Of a stretch of DNA of 64,000 nt, positions 20,833 through 33,189 are shown in pieces. Source of the DNA: Panax quinquefolius (Eukaryota; Streptophyta; Magnoliopsida; Apiales; Araliaceae); the NCBI GenBank assembly GCA_020205615.1, contig CM035165.1:32213544-32277543 (forward strand), written 5' to 3'. How positions within the stretch are numbered: the first letter of the stretch is position 1; every line of letters begins with the position of its first letter. The notes under the pieces were generated by a model. That model was not told where the DNA came from. It did not search any database and saw only the letters and a program-made list of their open reading frames with translations. Position numbers and translations under genes: made by a program.

Positions 20833-21774
20833 TGATGCTTACTTTCCCACTCGAAAGAATCTGTTGCTTTTTATGACATGTTGGAATTATCAAATTAAAA
20901 TACTCTATGCTTGTAGTTTGTTGATAATGTTCAAAAGTTTTTCAAACCCACAAGTTCTTTAATTATTTTGTAGGAATAATTGTGTATGTTATGATCTATT
21001 TTTTTTAAATGGAAAGTTTTGTTTGGATTTTGGATGACATATGTGGCGAAGCACATTGTTTTGACTTAATCCATTCCAGAATGCATTGAAGACTATTAAA
21101 CATCTCCTTAAACAAAAATTAAGCATCTCCTTAATCTTTCATTTACTTTTTCAAACATGAGATGGTTAGGTGACGAAGACTAACGTTTTCGATCAAGCAA
21201 ATCTTATAAATGACCTACATGTAAAAATATTGTTTGAAACAGTGTTGATAAGTCTGAATGAAATAGTTATTTTTATCAACTAAAAACCAATTTAAGCTTT
21301 ATGAGAGGCACTAAAATACTATTAGATGAAGCTATATACATTACTTGTTAAAAATAAAAATGCATCAAGTTCTTTTTTGCACATACAGATTTTGAGCATT
21401 CCTCTGTGTCGTAGTGGTAGCCTCAGAGAACCCTTTGGTAGCATCACTTCGAGGTAATTTTCTCGGTTTTCTTTGATTACTCTGCTTGATCTGTGTTAAT
21501 TAACAACTTATTTGTGTCGGTTTAGTCTTTTATTAGCATATTACATCTTTCAATTAGTATTTTAATGTACAAACTTCATTTAATCAACATCAAATAGTTT
21601 TTTTTTATTAGCGTTTAGATTTGATTGTTCATGTTTTAAAAATTACCTAGTCATCATTCAACATTGCAAGCATCATCTAACTATTAAACACTCTTGGTTC
21701 TAGTGTCGTTTATTTATAATTTTCATTACGATTTTAAACATTTTTACTAAATTTCGATATCAACTTGCCATTAT
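20833..21774. other. Unassigned AT-rich stretch
   Basis: No coding or transposon motif was recognised on either strand. A more GC-rich island at 21400-21450 ends in CGAGGTAATTTT, which resembles a 5' splice site after a short open frame. This is too little to call a gene. Confidence 0.4.
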
Positions 21775-21954
21775 GAAGAATATTCCACGACCAAACGAAT
21801 ATTCTCAAACAATAATGAATATTTTATAACCACTTGCTTATTTGAAATATTTGCATTTTACCCATAACTAACCACATTAATCAATTCAACCTTACTTATT
21901 TCAAAATAATAAATAGAAAATTCAATTTCATTTATAATAAGTTGGGGTCTTCTG
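21775..21954 (-). repeat. Chromovirus LTR-A, 3' LTR remnant
   Basis: It matches the outer 180 bases of the LTR at 29340-29516 and 61030-61215. It ends at GGGGTCTTCTGA (normally GTCTTACA) beside a polypurine tract, so this is the minus-strand 3' LTR start. The remaining 2.5 kb of the LTR is absent, cut off at about 21775. Confidence 0.85.
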
Positions 21955-21971
21955 ACCTCCCTCTTCTTATG
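21955..21971 (-). other. Chromovirus polypurine tract
   Basis: The minus strand reads CATAAGAAGAGGGAGG just before the LTR. The second copy at 61216 reads CATAAGGTGGGGAGGT at the same place. It sets the boundary of the 3' LTR. Confidence 0.75.
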
Positions 21972-22560
21972 AAATTTCATCCTCGAAATTGACGTACGTA
22001 CACAGTGTTTGAAAAGTGAGGATACCTCGCTTTTCATTTTCGTTTCCAACTCCCGGTCATTTCCTCGATAGCATGGTTCCTCCACAAAACTTTTGACTTG
22101 TGGTATGACCTTTGTCGTGGGACATGCTCTTTCTATCCAAGATCTTGTGGTACCTCTTCGTCGCGTTAAATCTTGACTATCTCGTCGGTTCTAACTTCGA
22201 TAATGTGGTTTGGGTCTTTCACATATTTACGAAGCACAGATATATGAAAAACATTATGAACACGAGGCATGCTTGGAGGTAATGCAGCGAGTCTATAGGC
22301 CACATTTCCTACTTCGGTCGAGAATCTGAAATGGACCAATAAATCGTGGATTGAGCTTTCCTCTCTTCCCAATCTTGTAACTCCCTTCCATGGAAGCAAT
22401 ACGTAACAATACATGATCCCCGATGTCAAATTCCACGTCCTTTCGATGAAGATCCGCATAACTCTTTTTTATCGATCTTGTGCTTGGTTGTATACGTTGT
22501 CGAATCGTTTGGATCTTCTCTGTAGTCATTCGTACCAACTCTGGTCCCAACAACGTTGCT
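21972..22560 (-). pseudogene. Chromovirus integrase C terminus and chromodomain, broken
   Basis: The C-terminal integrase fold is readable as DVEFDIGDHVLLR, KIGKRGKLNPRFIGPFQILDR and RLAALPPSMPRVHNVFHISVLRKYV, split over two frames (22166-22553). After a decayed linker, a WRNHAIEEMT-like piece and RELETKMKSE lie near 21990-22080. They match the chromodomain seen in better order at 61255-61440. Chromodomains direct integration to marked heterochromatin in related elements. Confidence 0.82.
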
Positions 22561-23200
22561 TCTCCCTCTCATCCCAACATCTTTGAGAGCGACACTTTCG
22601 TCCATATGAATGCTTGAATGGAGCCACACCTATACTTGCACGATAAGCTGTTGTTGTTGTGGAGAATTCCACCAATGGTAGATACTTATCCCAACTCCTT
22701 TGAAATCTAGGACACAAAGTCTTAATAGATCTTGAAGAGTTTGAATAGTCCTCTCGATTGTCCGTCCGTTTGAGGATGGTATCTTGAACCAATAAATAAA
22801 TCCGTGCCCATAGCTTTTTGCAAGCTAACCCAAAATCGTGAAGTGAATCTTGGGTCACGATCCAAAACTATGGATCTTGGCATGCCATGCAATCTCACAA
22901 TCTCATTTACGTACATACTGAGCAAGGCGTTCAAGGAATAAGTCTCCGTATAGGCAAAAATGGGCGGACTTGGTTAATCTATCAATGATAACCCAAATCG
23001 CATCTATGCCTTGAAAACCTTGGGAAGACCCGTAACAAAATCCATAGTAATGTGTTCCCACTTCCATTTGAAATCTCAGTGTGGTTGCAATGGACCCTTT
23101 GGCACTTGATGCTCACTTTTTTACGTTGACAAGTTAAACACCTCGAGATAAACTTGCGATCTCTCTCTTCATATTGTTCCACCAAAATGTATGTCGAAGA
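22526..23200 (-). pseudogene. Chromovirus integrase core and zinc finger, broken
   Basis: The second catalytic Asp is in [15 protein letters not shown] (22840-22900). The catalytic Glu region reads HPQTDGQSR, where a frameshift removes GQSER (about 22750). The first Asp region is decayed near 23030-23060. The HHCC finger survives as ISRCLTCQRKKV (about 23100-23150). Downstream come [11 protein letters not shown] and PFKHSYGRKCRS (normally [11 protein letters not shown]). Confidence 0.85.
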
Positions 23201-23900
23201 TCATGATACATTTTGGTACTCCCGAGATGGATTACAAATGGTGTGTTGTGTGTGCCTCCATCATGATTCTATGCTTCAAAATCGAATCGTTAGGAACACA
23301 AAATGCAGAGTTGACTCAAGTATTCCTTCTTCATCGATTCTTGCTTACGGAATAGCACCTTCTTGCACTTTCTTCTTCATACGCATCGACTCCATGTCGT
23401 AGTAGCTTGAGCTTGACTTTTTAACTTTATCGATTAAAGTCGGTTCTACTCGTATGTTTGATATCATCACGTGGGTACTTGGAGCCTTTATCTCTATCTC
23501 CATCCTTTGCAAGTCATACAAAATGGGCCTTTGTGTTAACAACATTGCACTTGTATGCATATGATCTTCTACTCGATCGTCGGCTACCGTTTTTGCTTTT
23601 CGGGATGGTATTGGATGGTATGGTCGTAATCTTTCAATAACTTTCGAGCCAGCGTCGTTCTTATGCATTGTTGAGTTCCTTTTGGGTGAAGAAATATTTG
23701 AGGCTTTTATGATCTGTATATATCTCCACTTTCTCCCCATATAAATAGTGTCTCCAGGATCTTTAAGCACGAAAAAGCATTGCTTTGCTTGACTAGATCA
23801 TGAGTAGGATAATTCCTCTCATATTCTTTGAGTTGTCGCGAGGCATAGGCTATGATTTCCCATGTTGCATGAGAACACATCCTAACCCTTTGCACGAAGC
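23201..23900 (-). pseudogene. Chromovirus RNase H and linker, broken
   Basis: [19 protein letters not shown] at 23780-23850 is the RNase H signature of Ty3 elements. [14 protein letters not shown] residues and an LTQRPILYDLQRMEIEI stretch (linker to integrase, 23480-23560) follow in other frames. At least three frameshifts are present. Confidence 0.82.
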
Positions 23901-24820
23901 ATCATTTGTAGATAACAAATCCATCCGAACCGAGATGGTATTGTCGAACAGTGCGAAATGAGTCTCTCTCTTGAGATCTTGGAAACTCTTCTCGCATTCC
24001 TCGCTCCATCTGAATTTTGTATCTTTTTGAGTCGGTTTGAGTTAACGGAGTAGCGATTCGAAAAAATCCTTCCACGAATCTCCGATAATAACCGGCTAAG
24101 CCCGAAAAGCTCGTGCTTGATCCATGAAACTTGGTTTGCTCCCAACTTTGTATTGCTTGATCTTGGCCGGTCAGCGGATACTCCATGTTTTGACACCATG
24201 TGCCCAAGGAATGCTACTTCCTCAAGCGAACTCGCATTTCTTGACTTGGCATATAGCTTGTTATCCACGAAGCCTTTGCGATTACCGACTTCAAATGGTG
24301 CTCATGATCTTCACGACTTTTGGAATAGATGAGGATGTCATCAATAAAGACAACAACAAAGCCCGATCGAAATATTCCTTGAATACTCGGTTCATCATAT
24401 CCATGAAAGCGGCGGGAGCATTAGTCGATCAAAAGACATGACTAAAATTCATAATGCCGTCTGGGGAGTTACGAAGGCGGTCTTTGGAATATCCTCGGTT
24501 TTAATCTTGGTGATGATATCGAGCGAAGATCGATCTTTGAAAAGAATTGTGCTCCTTGCAAGTTGGTCGAAGCAGGTCATCAATGCGAGGTAGCGGATAC
24601 CTATTCTTGATGGTGACATGGTTCGATTCTCGATAGTCGATACAAAAATCGCATACTCCGTCTTTCTTCTTTACAAATAAAATAGGAGCACCCCGAGGAG
24701 ATGTACTTGGGGCGAATGAAACGATGTCCAACAACTCTCCTGTAGTTGGACCTTTAACTCCACGAAGTTCAATAGGAGCCATTCGATATGGGGTTTTAGA
24801 AATGGGCTTTGTACGGGTTC
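23882..24820 (-). pseudogene. Chromovirus reverse transcriptase, broken
   Basis: The order is [37 protein letters not shown] (24590-24720), the catalytic box FIDDILIYSK (about 24320-24350), [30 protein letters not shown] and RIATPLTQ (24020-24210). Both Asp of the FxDD box are intact. Frameshifts near 24450, 24130 and 24060 split it. The copy at 63031-63714 keeps the same region open. Confidence 0.9.
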
Positions 24821-25380
24821 AAGGTCGATAAAAATTCAACTTCACGTTACGGGGGTAGGGCCAGGAAGTTCTTGAAATCGTCGGAAATTCACTAACAATA
24901 GAAATATTATTCAAATCGGCGTGTTTTTGTTCAAGTCCATGACATGGGCTAAGAAAGCTTGACATCCATTTTTTCAATAAGCGAATAGCTTTATGGCTTG
25001 ATATGATGATGATTGACTTTAGTGGTTTGGTTGCTTGAATTAGCATATACTTGAGTTGGTTAGGAATATGAAAACTAACAACCTTACGAAAATAATCAAT
25101 TTTAGCATGATGAGTGGTTAACGATCAATCCTAAAATCACATCAAATCAAGTATTTTTAAAGAAATAAGATCAACGGGTAATGTGATGGTACCAACTTGG
25201 ATCAAACAAGATTTATAAATAGTGGATGTAATGAAAGTTTCTCTAATGGAGTCTCCACGAGATAAGTCGAAATCTAATTTCTCGGAGTCAAGTTTAAGCG
25301 TTGAGCACAAGCGGGAGAGATAAATGAATGGGTAGAACCGGTATCTAATAAGGTATAAACTTCATGAGAATTTATGATTA
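24821..25380 (-). pseudogene. Chromovirus protease and protease-RT linker, broken
   Basis: The linker reads IIIISSHKAIRLLKK, then DLNNISIVSEFP, which normally precedes RT. The retropepsin-like domain (25050-25370) is decayed but aligns with the open version at 55663-55956, which has the LGIDWL motif. The last part is read by comparison between copies and not from its own frame. Confidence 0.7.
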
Positions 25381-26640
25381 GCTTACCGTGATCACCTCGT
25401 TTGGGTTCCTCGCATTTTGACCGATCGCGACAAATGCTCTTCGAGGAACCGATTGACTTTGACTTTTAGGGACGACCTTTTGAGTCACCATCCCCATTGG
25501 ACTTGGTTTCGCTTTCTGATCTGATCTCGAAAGCGATATGTCCTTCCTTTCCACAATTATAACATACCTTGAATTGTTGTGGGCGGTTTGGGGTGATGTG
25601 TCCCTCTTTTCCACATTTATAGCATCTGATGGGTGGTGGTCGTTCTCCTCCTCCATAAAACCGATTGATGTTTGGTCTTTGGCGTCTTCACATTGTCATT
25701 GTTGTTGAATCTCCTCTTTTTAAATCTCCCCAGACTCGCTTCTTCTATTTTCATGGCCACGATTACCACGGAGTGGTTCTGCTTTTTTTCCAGTATTTTT
25801 CCTCCCCTTTGGTTTTCATTGCTCGATGATTACTTTGCCACCGGTATGACCACAGTTGTGGTCCCTCGGTTGAACATACTCATTATCTCGCTCTAATAAT
25901 TGAGCCACATTTTACAACATCTGAATATAAAAAAAAATTTATGAGAGATAAGATATTGGCGAATCTCGGGTTTTAAACCTCTCGAAAACATCCTCGTCAT
26001 TCGTTCCTCATTCTCTACCAAATGAGGTGCAAACACAGGATAACTCTGCGAACTTACGCCTCGTCTTTGGGACACCGTCATGTTGTTTTTTTGTCTAATC
26101 TAATAAACTCTACCTCCTTCATATAGCGAATACTTTCGGGAAAGTACTTGTCGTTGAAAAGTTTTTGAAATGTTTCCCAAGACATCTTGAGTCTGCGGCG
26201 GTGGTGATGCGCTTCACAGACTCCCACCGATGTCTGCCTCACCACGGAACATAAAAGGTGGCGAATGGAACCTTACATTCCTCCGTGCATCCCAAGACAT
26301 CGAATATCTTGGTAATTTGTTTAACCCACGTCTACTTGCCTTGATCGGATCCGGATCTTTTCCCATAAATTAGGTGGTCCCGACTCTTTGAAGCTTTGCT
26401 TGGTTGTGACAAGCCAGCGCGCGTTCTTATCATTTCCACCCATATTTTGTACACGAGTCTCCTCTCGTCGGTTTTGCATGAATTGCTAAAAAAGCTCTAA
26501 ACATCCCATCGTTCATCATTTGTTCGGTGGTGTTGTTTACGGGAGAATATTGCCTTCTTCTGTTGCGTTCTCCTGGTTGGTGATTAAAGGTGTCTCCACG
26601 GTCTCATTCACTCCATTTATTAATATTCTCGGTTGCCATT
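25381..26640 (-). pseudogene. Chromovirus gag with zinc knuckles, broken
   Basis: Two CCHC-like knuckles are visible across frames at about 25550-25640 (CYNCGKEGHI-like and an earlier ATNCGKEGHI-like unit). A Lys/Ser-rich stretch (DSKGRPKKSKS-like) follows. Upstream, AGLKPEIRQYLISH-like residues (near 25940-26000) belong to the retrotransposon gag core. The start lies near 26640, shortly before a spacer and the primer site. Confidence 0.72.
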
Positions 26641-26822
26641 CTTAAATCTTGCCATAAAAACAAGGGTTAATTAAAAAATTAACATATCACATATTATCCA
26701 TATATATACCATGACCGACCAACAAATAAGCTTAGGTAGGACACACTAGCTAGCGAAGGATTTACTCGTCTCTCCCCTCTAGATTTCTACTATTCCCGAT
26801 CTCACGAGAGACCATATCCTAA

Positions 26823-26836
26823 GCTCGATACCAAGC
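26823..26836 (-). other. Chromovirus primer binding site, mutated
   Basis: The plus strand reads GCTCGATACCAAGC. The intact relative at 52119 reads GCTTTGATACCAAC. The complement is an initiator tRNA-Met-type primer site. It abuts the LTR start TGTGACGCC. Confidence 0.75.
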
Positions 26837-29516
26837 TGTGACGCCCCCCCAAATAGGTATACATCACCCCGTTACGAGTCGCGCCAAATACATGATGCAA
26901 AAAACAACTACAACTTTATTAATACAATTGTAATGCAAAAATACGACAACACACATAAATTGTGAGTTTAAATACAAATATTGTCATCTAGACAATATCC
27001 ACACTCAAATAAGTCCTCATTACAATTATTGATACACTATTTTTACAAAATAGTGAGGACTACTAAAACAACTTCTAGAACCATCATTCCACACCCACAG
27101 GCTAGAGTACTACTTTACATTCTAGCGCCTCACGAGAAGAAAAATGGAACAAAAAGGAAAAGGGTGAGCTCAACTAGCCCGATAAAAAGAATATTATGAC
27201 TAAGATAATATAGAACAAATTATCGTTAGTCCTCAACGAGGAAAAAATCTAATAGAATATAATAGACAACAAGTTTTAAATCAATATTACATGCGCGAAA
27301 ATAATAATTCATTAGAAGAGTTAAGTAGAGAATGAAATCTACTATCTTATATATATGAATTTAAAAGTCCATCGTCGATATTTTATCCTGTAACATCAAT
27401 CGATATATATCTTGAATCAAATATTCATCTTTTACTTCTGAGGCGAAAGATATTCATCGATTAGTTATATTCATCTCAACACACACATTCATCATTTTGC
27501 ACTACTGGGCGAAAAGATATTCATCGAAAATCATTCATCTTTGCTTTACTGAGCCAAAGATATTCGATAATATCATCATTTAGGATGAGGATGATGAAAA
27601 ATATTTTAAAAAAAATGAATCGATGAAACAAAAGAACAAATATTAAGGATTAAGTATTACGGTTTATCGAGTTTCAAAATACTCCATAATAACCAATTTT
27701 GAAGTAAAATTCAAAATAAAAATCATCAAAAACATGGATACAATCAAAGATAGTAACCATAATAGACATCTTGGACAAAAAGAAAAAAAAAATTTTTTTT
27801 TTAGTGTTAGTATTAATGAATAGTGTATAATATATCGTGAATAGTGTGCGTATATAGTGAATAGTAACCCCAGACACAAAAAAGTTCAAATTTGATAAAA
27901 AAATCTTACCAATATTTTGGCATAATGATATTGAAAAAATAATATCATTTAAAAAAAAATAACATCCTTACCTCGAAAAAATAGTACTTACATTGGAATA
28001 TTGGATATAATCTTTGAAAGAACTTGCATAGTATAGCAACACTCAAAGTATCAAAATACTCACAAAAATAAACTCGATAATATAGAGAGAAAAAAAAACT
28101 TAGTTTTTACGGTGTGATTTTCAATTCTAACCTAAGCACCTATTTATAGGAAAATGCTTAGAACACAAAAGCGAAAAAATTTAATAAAATATTATATATA
28201 TATTTAATTAAATTCCTACGCCCACCTACCTTGATCATCAATTTCAATTATTTATTACACGTGCACAGTGACCCCCACAAAAAAAAAAAAAAAATTTTTT
28301 CTTAATTAAAATATTTAAAAACTTCAAAAATCAATTATTTTGAACTTGAACTTCAATAATTCATAATAAATAGCCCTTTTATCGAAAAAATTTTGAATCT
28401 TATGTCCTTTCCATAGGAAATTTCATTCTCTACAACTTTGTAAGTTTAAGTTTTTCCAAATTCAAACAAAAATTGGCCAAAAAAATCCACATCTGAGACG
28501 ATTTTACAAAAATAAATCAAATTTCGATCGAAAATGGGGTCCACAAACATGTTTAACATGTTTTAAATATTTTTAACAACAAAAATACTCTTCCTCCTCA
28601 TTTATTCATATATCCCACATTCATTGTAAAAATATCACCATTATTATATTATTATAATATATATAATAATATATTTAAATAATTATTTTATCGAAAAAAG
28701 ATAAAATATCAATTTTCAACAATTGTCACTTTAAAAAATTCTCCATCTATATCCACATAAAATGAATATTTTCCTTATCATATAAATCAATAATTAATTA
28801 TTCACAAATAATATTACGAGAATCATGAATAATGACAACGGTAGTTTCCGGAAAGAGGGGGGGCTTTCGATAAAGATTTCTCCTTCTTGGCGCCATGATT
28901 AGGTGACCAAACCTCTCCTTAGAGCGAAACTTTCTAGACATTGCCAATAATGTTATCTAATAATATTATTAAAATAATATGAATTATTGATCGATAATGG
29001 AAAATCTTGTGTAGTGACAATTATTAAAACAACAATAATATAAAATATCAACGTAGCAATTATTGAATCGATAAAATAAAATATTGAGCGATAATTCTTT
29101 GTAACAATTATTGAGTAGTGCCTTCTTTACGTAAGAATCGATAATTGGTGCAATCTGGTATCTTCTTTGTGCGACAAATAGCGTATTATTTGTTTTTAAC
29201 CACCGGTATTCAACGATGTTAACGGTAACAACTACGTAGTTATTTATAAAAAACTTATACTTGTCGTTTTCTTCATCCAATCGCTTTTTTTCGTTATGGG
29301 GCCCACAAAAAGTTTTGCGCGTCGTACGAATATTCCCAAGCGGTAAGAATATTCCACGACCAAATGAATATTCTCAAATGATAATGAATATTTTATAACC
29401 ACTTGCTTATTTGAAATATTTGCGCATTTTACCCATAACTAACCACATTAATCAATTCAACCCTTACTATTTCAAAATAATAAATAGAAAAATTCAATTT
29501 CATTTATAATAAGTTG
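26837..29516 (-). repeat. Chromovirus LTR-A, 5' LTR, about 2.68 kb
   Basis: It starts TGTGACGCCCC on the plus strand and runs to AATAAGTTG, where the last 10 or so bases of the LTR (GGGTCTTACA) are missing. It has a minus-strand TATA box at 28141-28148. A small repeat of the form GCGAAAGATATTCATCGA recurs at 27446-27570. LTR-A and LTR-B share their inner 500 bases but differ in the middle. ORFs at 27664-27889 and 28984-29280 lie in the LTR and are not genes. Confidence 0.9.
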
Positions 29517-30062
29517 TTGGTTCAAGAATCTTTGGAAGTTGTTGATAAGGCACTTGTAACCGTGGAAGGAACTAAGATATATAGGGATGCTTTGAGTAAT
29601 GCACTTGAGAAAATGAATATATTGAATAATGGTGATAAAAGTGTAAAATGGAGTTTTCGGTGAAAAAATTGGTCTTGATATACTTAGTTCGGTGAAATTG
29701 AATTCAACATATGAACATATGCTTGAAGAACCGAAGTCAAGTGCGAAGCAAAGGTGCGGAAAAAGGCTCAAAAGGAGGAAAAGAAAGAGCATTAGGGAGG
29801 CCAAAAAAAAAGAAACCGAGAATGTGTCGTGGATGTGGAAAAATTGGACAAGCACATGATAAAAGAAATTGTCCAATGCTTCAACTCAGGTAACAAATCT
29901 TTTTATTTCTGTTTTATCATTTTAATTTGATTTTGGCAAAATTATGAATATATTTTTTATTTAATGTGATTTTATTGAATTTTTTGTAGGTCGTCCGTAT
30001 GCTCTGAAGATTCCAATTCAAATGCAAGTGAAGACGATGGCGAAAATTATTCATCTACTTGA
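29517..30062 (+). pseudogene. FAR1-related / MULE-derived protein, 3' end with one intron
   Basis: Exon 1 reads QESLEVVDKALVTVEGTKIY, later GKERALGRPKKKKPR and the knuckle CRGCGKIGQAHDKRNC (CX2CX6HX4C). A consensus GT..AG intron lies at 29890-29989. Splicing keeps the frame into a Ser/Asp/Glu-rich tail (SSVCSEDSNS, then NASEDDGENYSST) with a stop at 30060-30062. This matches the C-terminal end of FAR1-RELATED SEQUENCE proteins, which descend from MULE transposases. The front is absent because it abuts the truncated LTR-A at 29516. A frameshift near 29660 also breaks exon 1. Confidence 0.72.
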
Positions 30063-30440
30063 TTGACTACTATTTTTATTTTTTTGACTATGTAATGACT
30101 ATTGAAGTTGTGTGTAGTTAATCAAGGTTGTTAATTCACTAGAATTATGTTTTATTGGCCAATGTAATTGAAATTCTCAATTTTTGGATTGATGTATTTA
30201 ATTGATAATTTATAAATTGTGTTGAAATTAATAATTAGTTTTAATTTTTTTTTTTTTTTTGATGGTATGAGAGAAGAGAATACAGAGAGAAGAGAGAATA
30301 CATGGTATGGAGAAGTCTTAGAGAAGAGAGAATGTCTGATAAGTTTTGTTTAGTGATACTTGAGTTTTGTTTTTTAGTGAATGTCTTATTTGGGTCCACT
30401 TATTTAATTTAAAAATCTTGTCATTAGATCCTATGTCTTG
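30063..30440 (+). other. 3' flank of the FAR1-like fragment
   Basis: This non-coding stretch includes a poly-T run (30245-30260) and a GAGAAGAGAGAATAC-type repeat (30270-30335). It recurs reverse-complemented at 41693-42060 next to the second FAR1-like copy. Both coding end and flank were therefore duplicated as one unit. Confidence 0.75.
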
Positions 30441-30829
30441 TTTTCCGACTTAGATAATGATTGCTGAAGTTAGTTTCTACTTATTGATTGTTAAATCCGC
30501 CACCACGCTCATTGAACAAAATCAGTCCTTTTGTGAGCTTTATTATATATATATATATATTTCTTTTTCTTTCTTTCATACGAATAAATTTAGCGTGTTT
30601 CTTTCCAGAATTTTTAACGTGTTATTGTATTCTTGCTAGATCTCTTATTAACTAAACTTTTAGTGCTTTGAGAAGCCAATTTCTAAAATTTTAAATTGAA
30701 TCCAAAGAGATTGGATTTCACCAGCATGATATGATCTTATTGATTTAAATATTACCTATAAGACATACACCATACTCATTGATATAATTGAGAGCAGGCT
30801 CTACTTCTTGAGAAGTTTACCCAACGTAC
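30441..30829. other. Unassigned stretch
   Basis: AT-rich, with a short TA repeat at 30543-30561. No gene or transposon motif was recognised on either strand. Confidence 0.5.
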
Positions 30830-32395
30830 TATTATTATCATATTTTATTGTTTCTAGATTTTTGTAACGATAGAATTTGTTTTTCGGATCTTCTAACATA
30901 TTTTTTCTTTCAAAAGTTCTAACGCCTAGTTTTTTGTTTTGTTTTAGATTTCTACTAGGGAGGTTTTTCTAAATTTTTAGTGGCATGGAACTAAGCGAAG
31001 CGGGCAAATTGCCCGGTGAGTGGGCTGAGGTGAAACAGAGGCCAGATTGCTAACTAGCCGGGCGAGACTTGCTTTTAAAGCCGTCATCCCTAGGGGGCGA
31101 GCCAAATAGGCTTGGCGTGAGACTCTTCTTCTCATCTTCTTAAACTTTTCATTTCTTGCTTTTTTTTTTTTTAAACCGAAACGACGTCGTTTCAAAGAAA
31201 AATTAATTTTTTTATTAGAGTGCCGCCTGCCTCTCTTCATCTATAATCTCTTCCCTCCCGCCTCTTCATCTGCTCGACACTCCTCTTCGCCTCTCCACTT
31301 CGTCGATCGCCTCCATTCGCTACCATACTTCTTCATCATGTCTGTGCACGCAGTGCTCTATTTTGGACTTTGGTTTGGTAAGTAATTTAACTAATTTGTA
31401 ATTTTAATTTAGCCTAAATGTCTTTCAAATTTGGTACTATTAATTTTAATTTAGCCTAAATATGCATACTATTAATGTTTTCTGTTAATTAGGTCTCCAA
31501 TTTGTATGTAATTTTTATGATGATAATTGATGGTTTTTTATTTTTTAATGTTCTGGGTTATCTGTTTTTTAGCAAGGGAGAAATTCACTCTTCAAAGTTA
31601 AGTACTTTGTCAAGAAAGGAAGCCTTACATTTGGGTACTGACTACCGAGGACGATTTGCACAATGTGGTATGTAGCCTTGTTTGCAATGTAGTTCATGAT
31701 GTTTTACTTTGAAGTTCATTTTTAGAATTGGGTGCTTTATTTTTATTGTGATTATCTTACACTTATGCCTCAAGTCTTGTGGTGTTTGGGATGTCCATAA
31801 AAATTGAATCATTGTTGTGTACTTTCGTTTAATCGTTTTGCCATAATTATGGTATAAATCGATTAGCTTTTGGTTGAATTAGTGACATGGAGTATAGTTG
31901 TTAGTGTCTTGAGTAATAAGGATGGCGAATTCGGGTTGGAACACAAAAAAATGGCTAAAAATCTGATTGTTAAAGTGGTGCACATAACATGTTCGCTAAA
32001 AGTCCTCTTAGGACTATTTTTTGCTAAAACTAGGAATTAAGCAAAGCCAAGACCCAAACTATATACATATATGCTTTATATAGCTAATTAAAGAGCTTGG
32101 GCAAATCGAATCATGAAAAGGCATTTAAAATCAAAATAAAAAATTAGTGTGTCCAAATCGTTTTGGGACATGTTATGATGACTGTCAAACGAATCTAAAA
32201 AATTAGTGTGTCCTGGTTAAAATTTTGCCCCCCTACAAAACCGCTCTGGTTTCACCTTTGGTAGAGACCTTTTTTTTGAATTTCTAATTGTTAGTATCTT
32301 CCTTTTCTTTTCTTTTTCTTTTCTTTTTACGGCTAGTATCTTTGTTTTTTTAAAGAATTTTGAATTTTTAACAACTAGTTTTCACCAACTATACA

Positions 32396-32403
32396 TATAA
32401 ATA
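32396..32403 (+). promoter_or_regulatory. TATA box in repeat block 1
   Basis: TATAAATA followed by GACATCAAATTATAACAAC. It belongs to a block found six times at 32.4-38.0 kb. Confidence 0.5.
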
Positions 32404-32770
32404 GACATCAAATTATAACAACATAATTTTAGTTAGTGTGAACTAATTAGTATATTTTGTCTTCATCATTTTCATTATGACATTATAGATATTTCACTAC
32501 TTTATAATGAAATATTATATCGTTTTCATGATCCATAGTCAGGTTTGGTTGTGGCAAGCGATATATTCTTTTTAATTTGTTCTTTATTATATTACCATAT
32601 CACTATTATTATCATATTTTATTCTTTTTCTTTCTATATTTTGTGACGTTTAGTTTTGTTTTCTAGATCTTCTAACACGTATTTTTTACTTTTCAAACTT
32701 TGTGACGTCTAATTTTCTTTTTTTGTTCTTCAGATTTTCTAACTACTAGTATATTTGTTTTTTTTTAATT

Positions 32771-32840
32771 TCTAACGGCTAGTATCTTTCTTTCTTTGAA
32801 ATTTCTAACGGCAAATTTTCACCAAATATACATATAAATA
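32771..32840 (+). promoter_or_regulatory. MSA-like motif and TATA box, repeat block 2
   Basis: TCTAACGGCTA at 32771-32781 matches the plant M-phase activator consensus YCYAACGGYYA exactly. A second near match (TCTAACGGCAA) is at 32804. TATAAATA follows at 32833-32840. Spacing of about 55 bases is promoter-like, but use as a promoter is inference. Confidence 0.45.
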
Positions 32841-33189
32841 GACATCAAATTGTAACAATTAGGATATGAATGTGTAGAAATTCTTAGGATGTAAGGTTAC
32901 TAGTAATTCAGTTTCTCCAACATATATAGGAGTACACTGGTTTTCAATTGTTCGAAGAATCTGTATCAAATGTGGATGAACGTTGTTCATGACATTTCAA
33001 ATATCAAATTTTCTGATGTTTTTTGGATCTCATCAATCACATTTTTTGAGGCCAAAGTTAAAGCTGTTGCAAATATAGGTTCGGTTAAAACAGGTACAGT
33101 CTGTACAGACCTATTTTGTTATATGTATTCAAATCACACCCAAAACACTATATTATGTAAAAATTCCAGTTCCATAAAATATTAAAAAA

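Larger units (their letters stand above)
21775..29516 (-). mobile_element. Chromovirus (Ty3 type) copy 1
   Basis: A 3' LTR stub, polypurine tract, chromodomain, integrase, RNase H, RT, protease, gag, primer site and nearly full 5' LTR follow in order on the minus strand. This is the Ty3 arrangement with RT before integrase. A chromodomain-like tail after integrase places it among chromoviruses, perhaps Tekay-like. Many frameshifts break every domain, and several are one- or two-base indels. Confidence 0.92.
30830..33180. repeat. Degenerate members of the 30.8-38.7 kb repeat family
   Basis: Phrases such as TTTCTAACG(G/C)CTAG, TTTTCTAGATCTTCTAACA and the TATAAATAGACATCAAAT block recur here and in the units at 33948-38690. 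A GC-richer inset at 30960-31340 carries AAACGACGTCGTTT (palindromic, ACGT core, about 31183) and a CT-rich tract. It looks like a different insertion or a gene 5' region. I recognise no protein. Confidence 0.6.

Noticed and set aside
29472..29876. 134-codon minus-strand ORF rich in Phe and Leu
   Set aside because: It spans the LTR-A end and the antisense of the FAR1-like exon. The apparent membrane-like composition is reversed Lys/Glu codons.
31183..31196. AAACGACGTCGTTT as a regulatory site of a host gene
   Set aside because: Palindromic ACGT core could bind bZIP factors, but no gene follows and a single site proves nothing.
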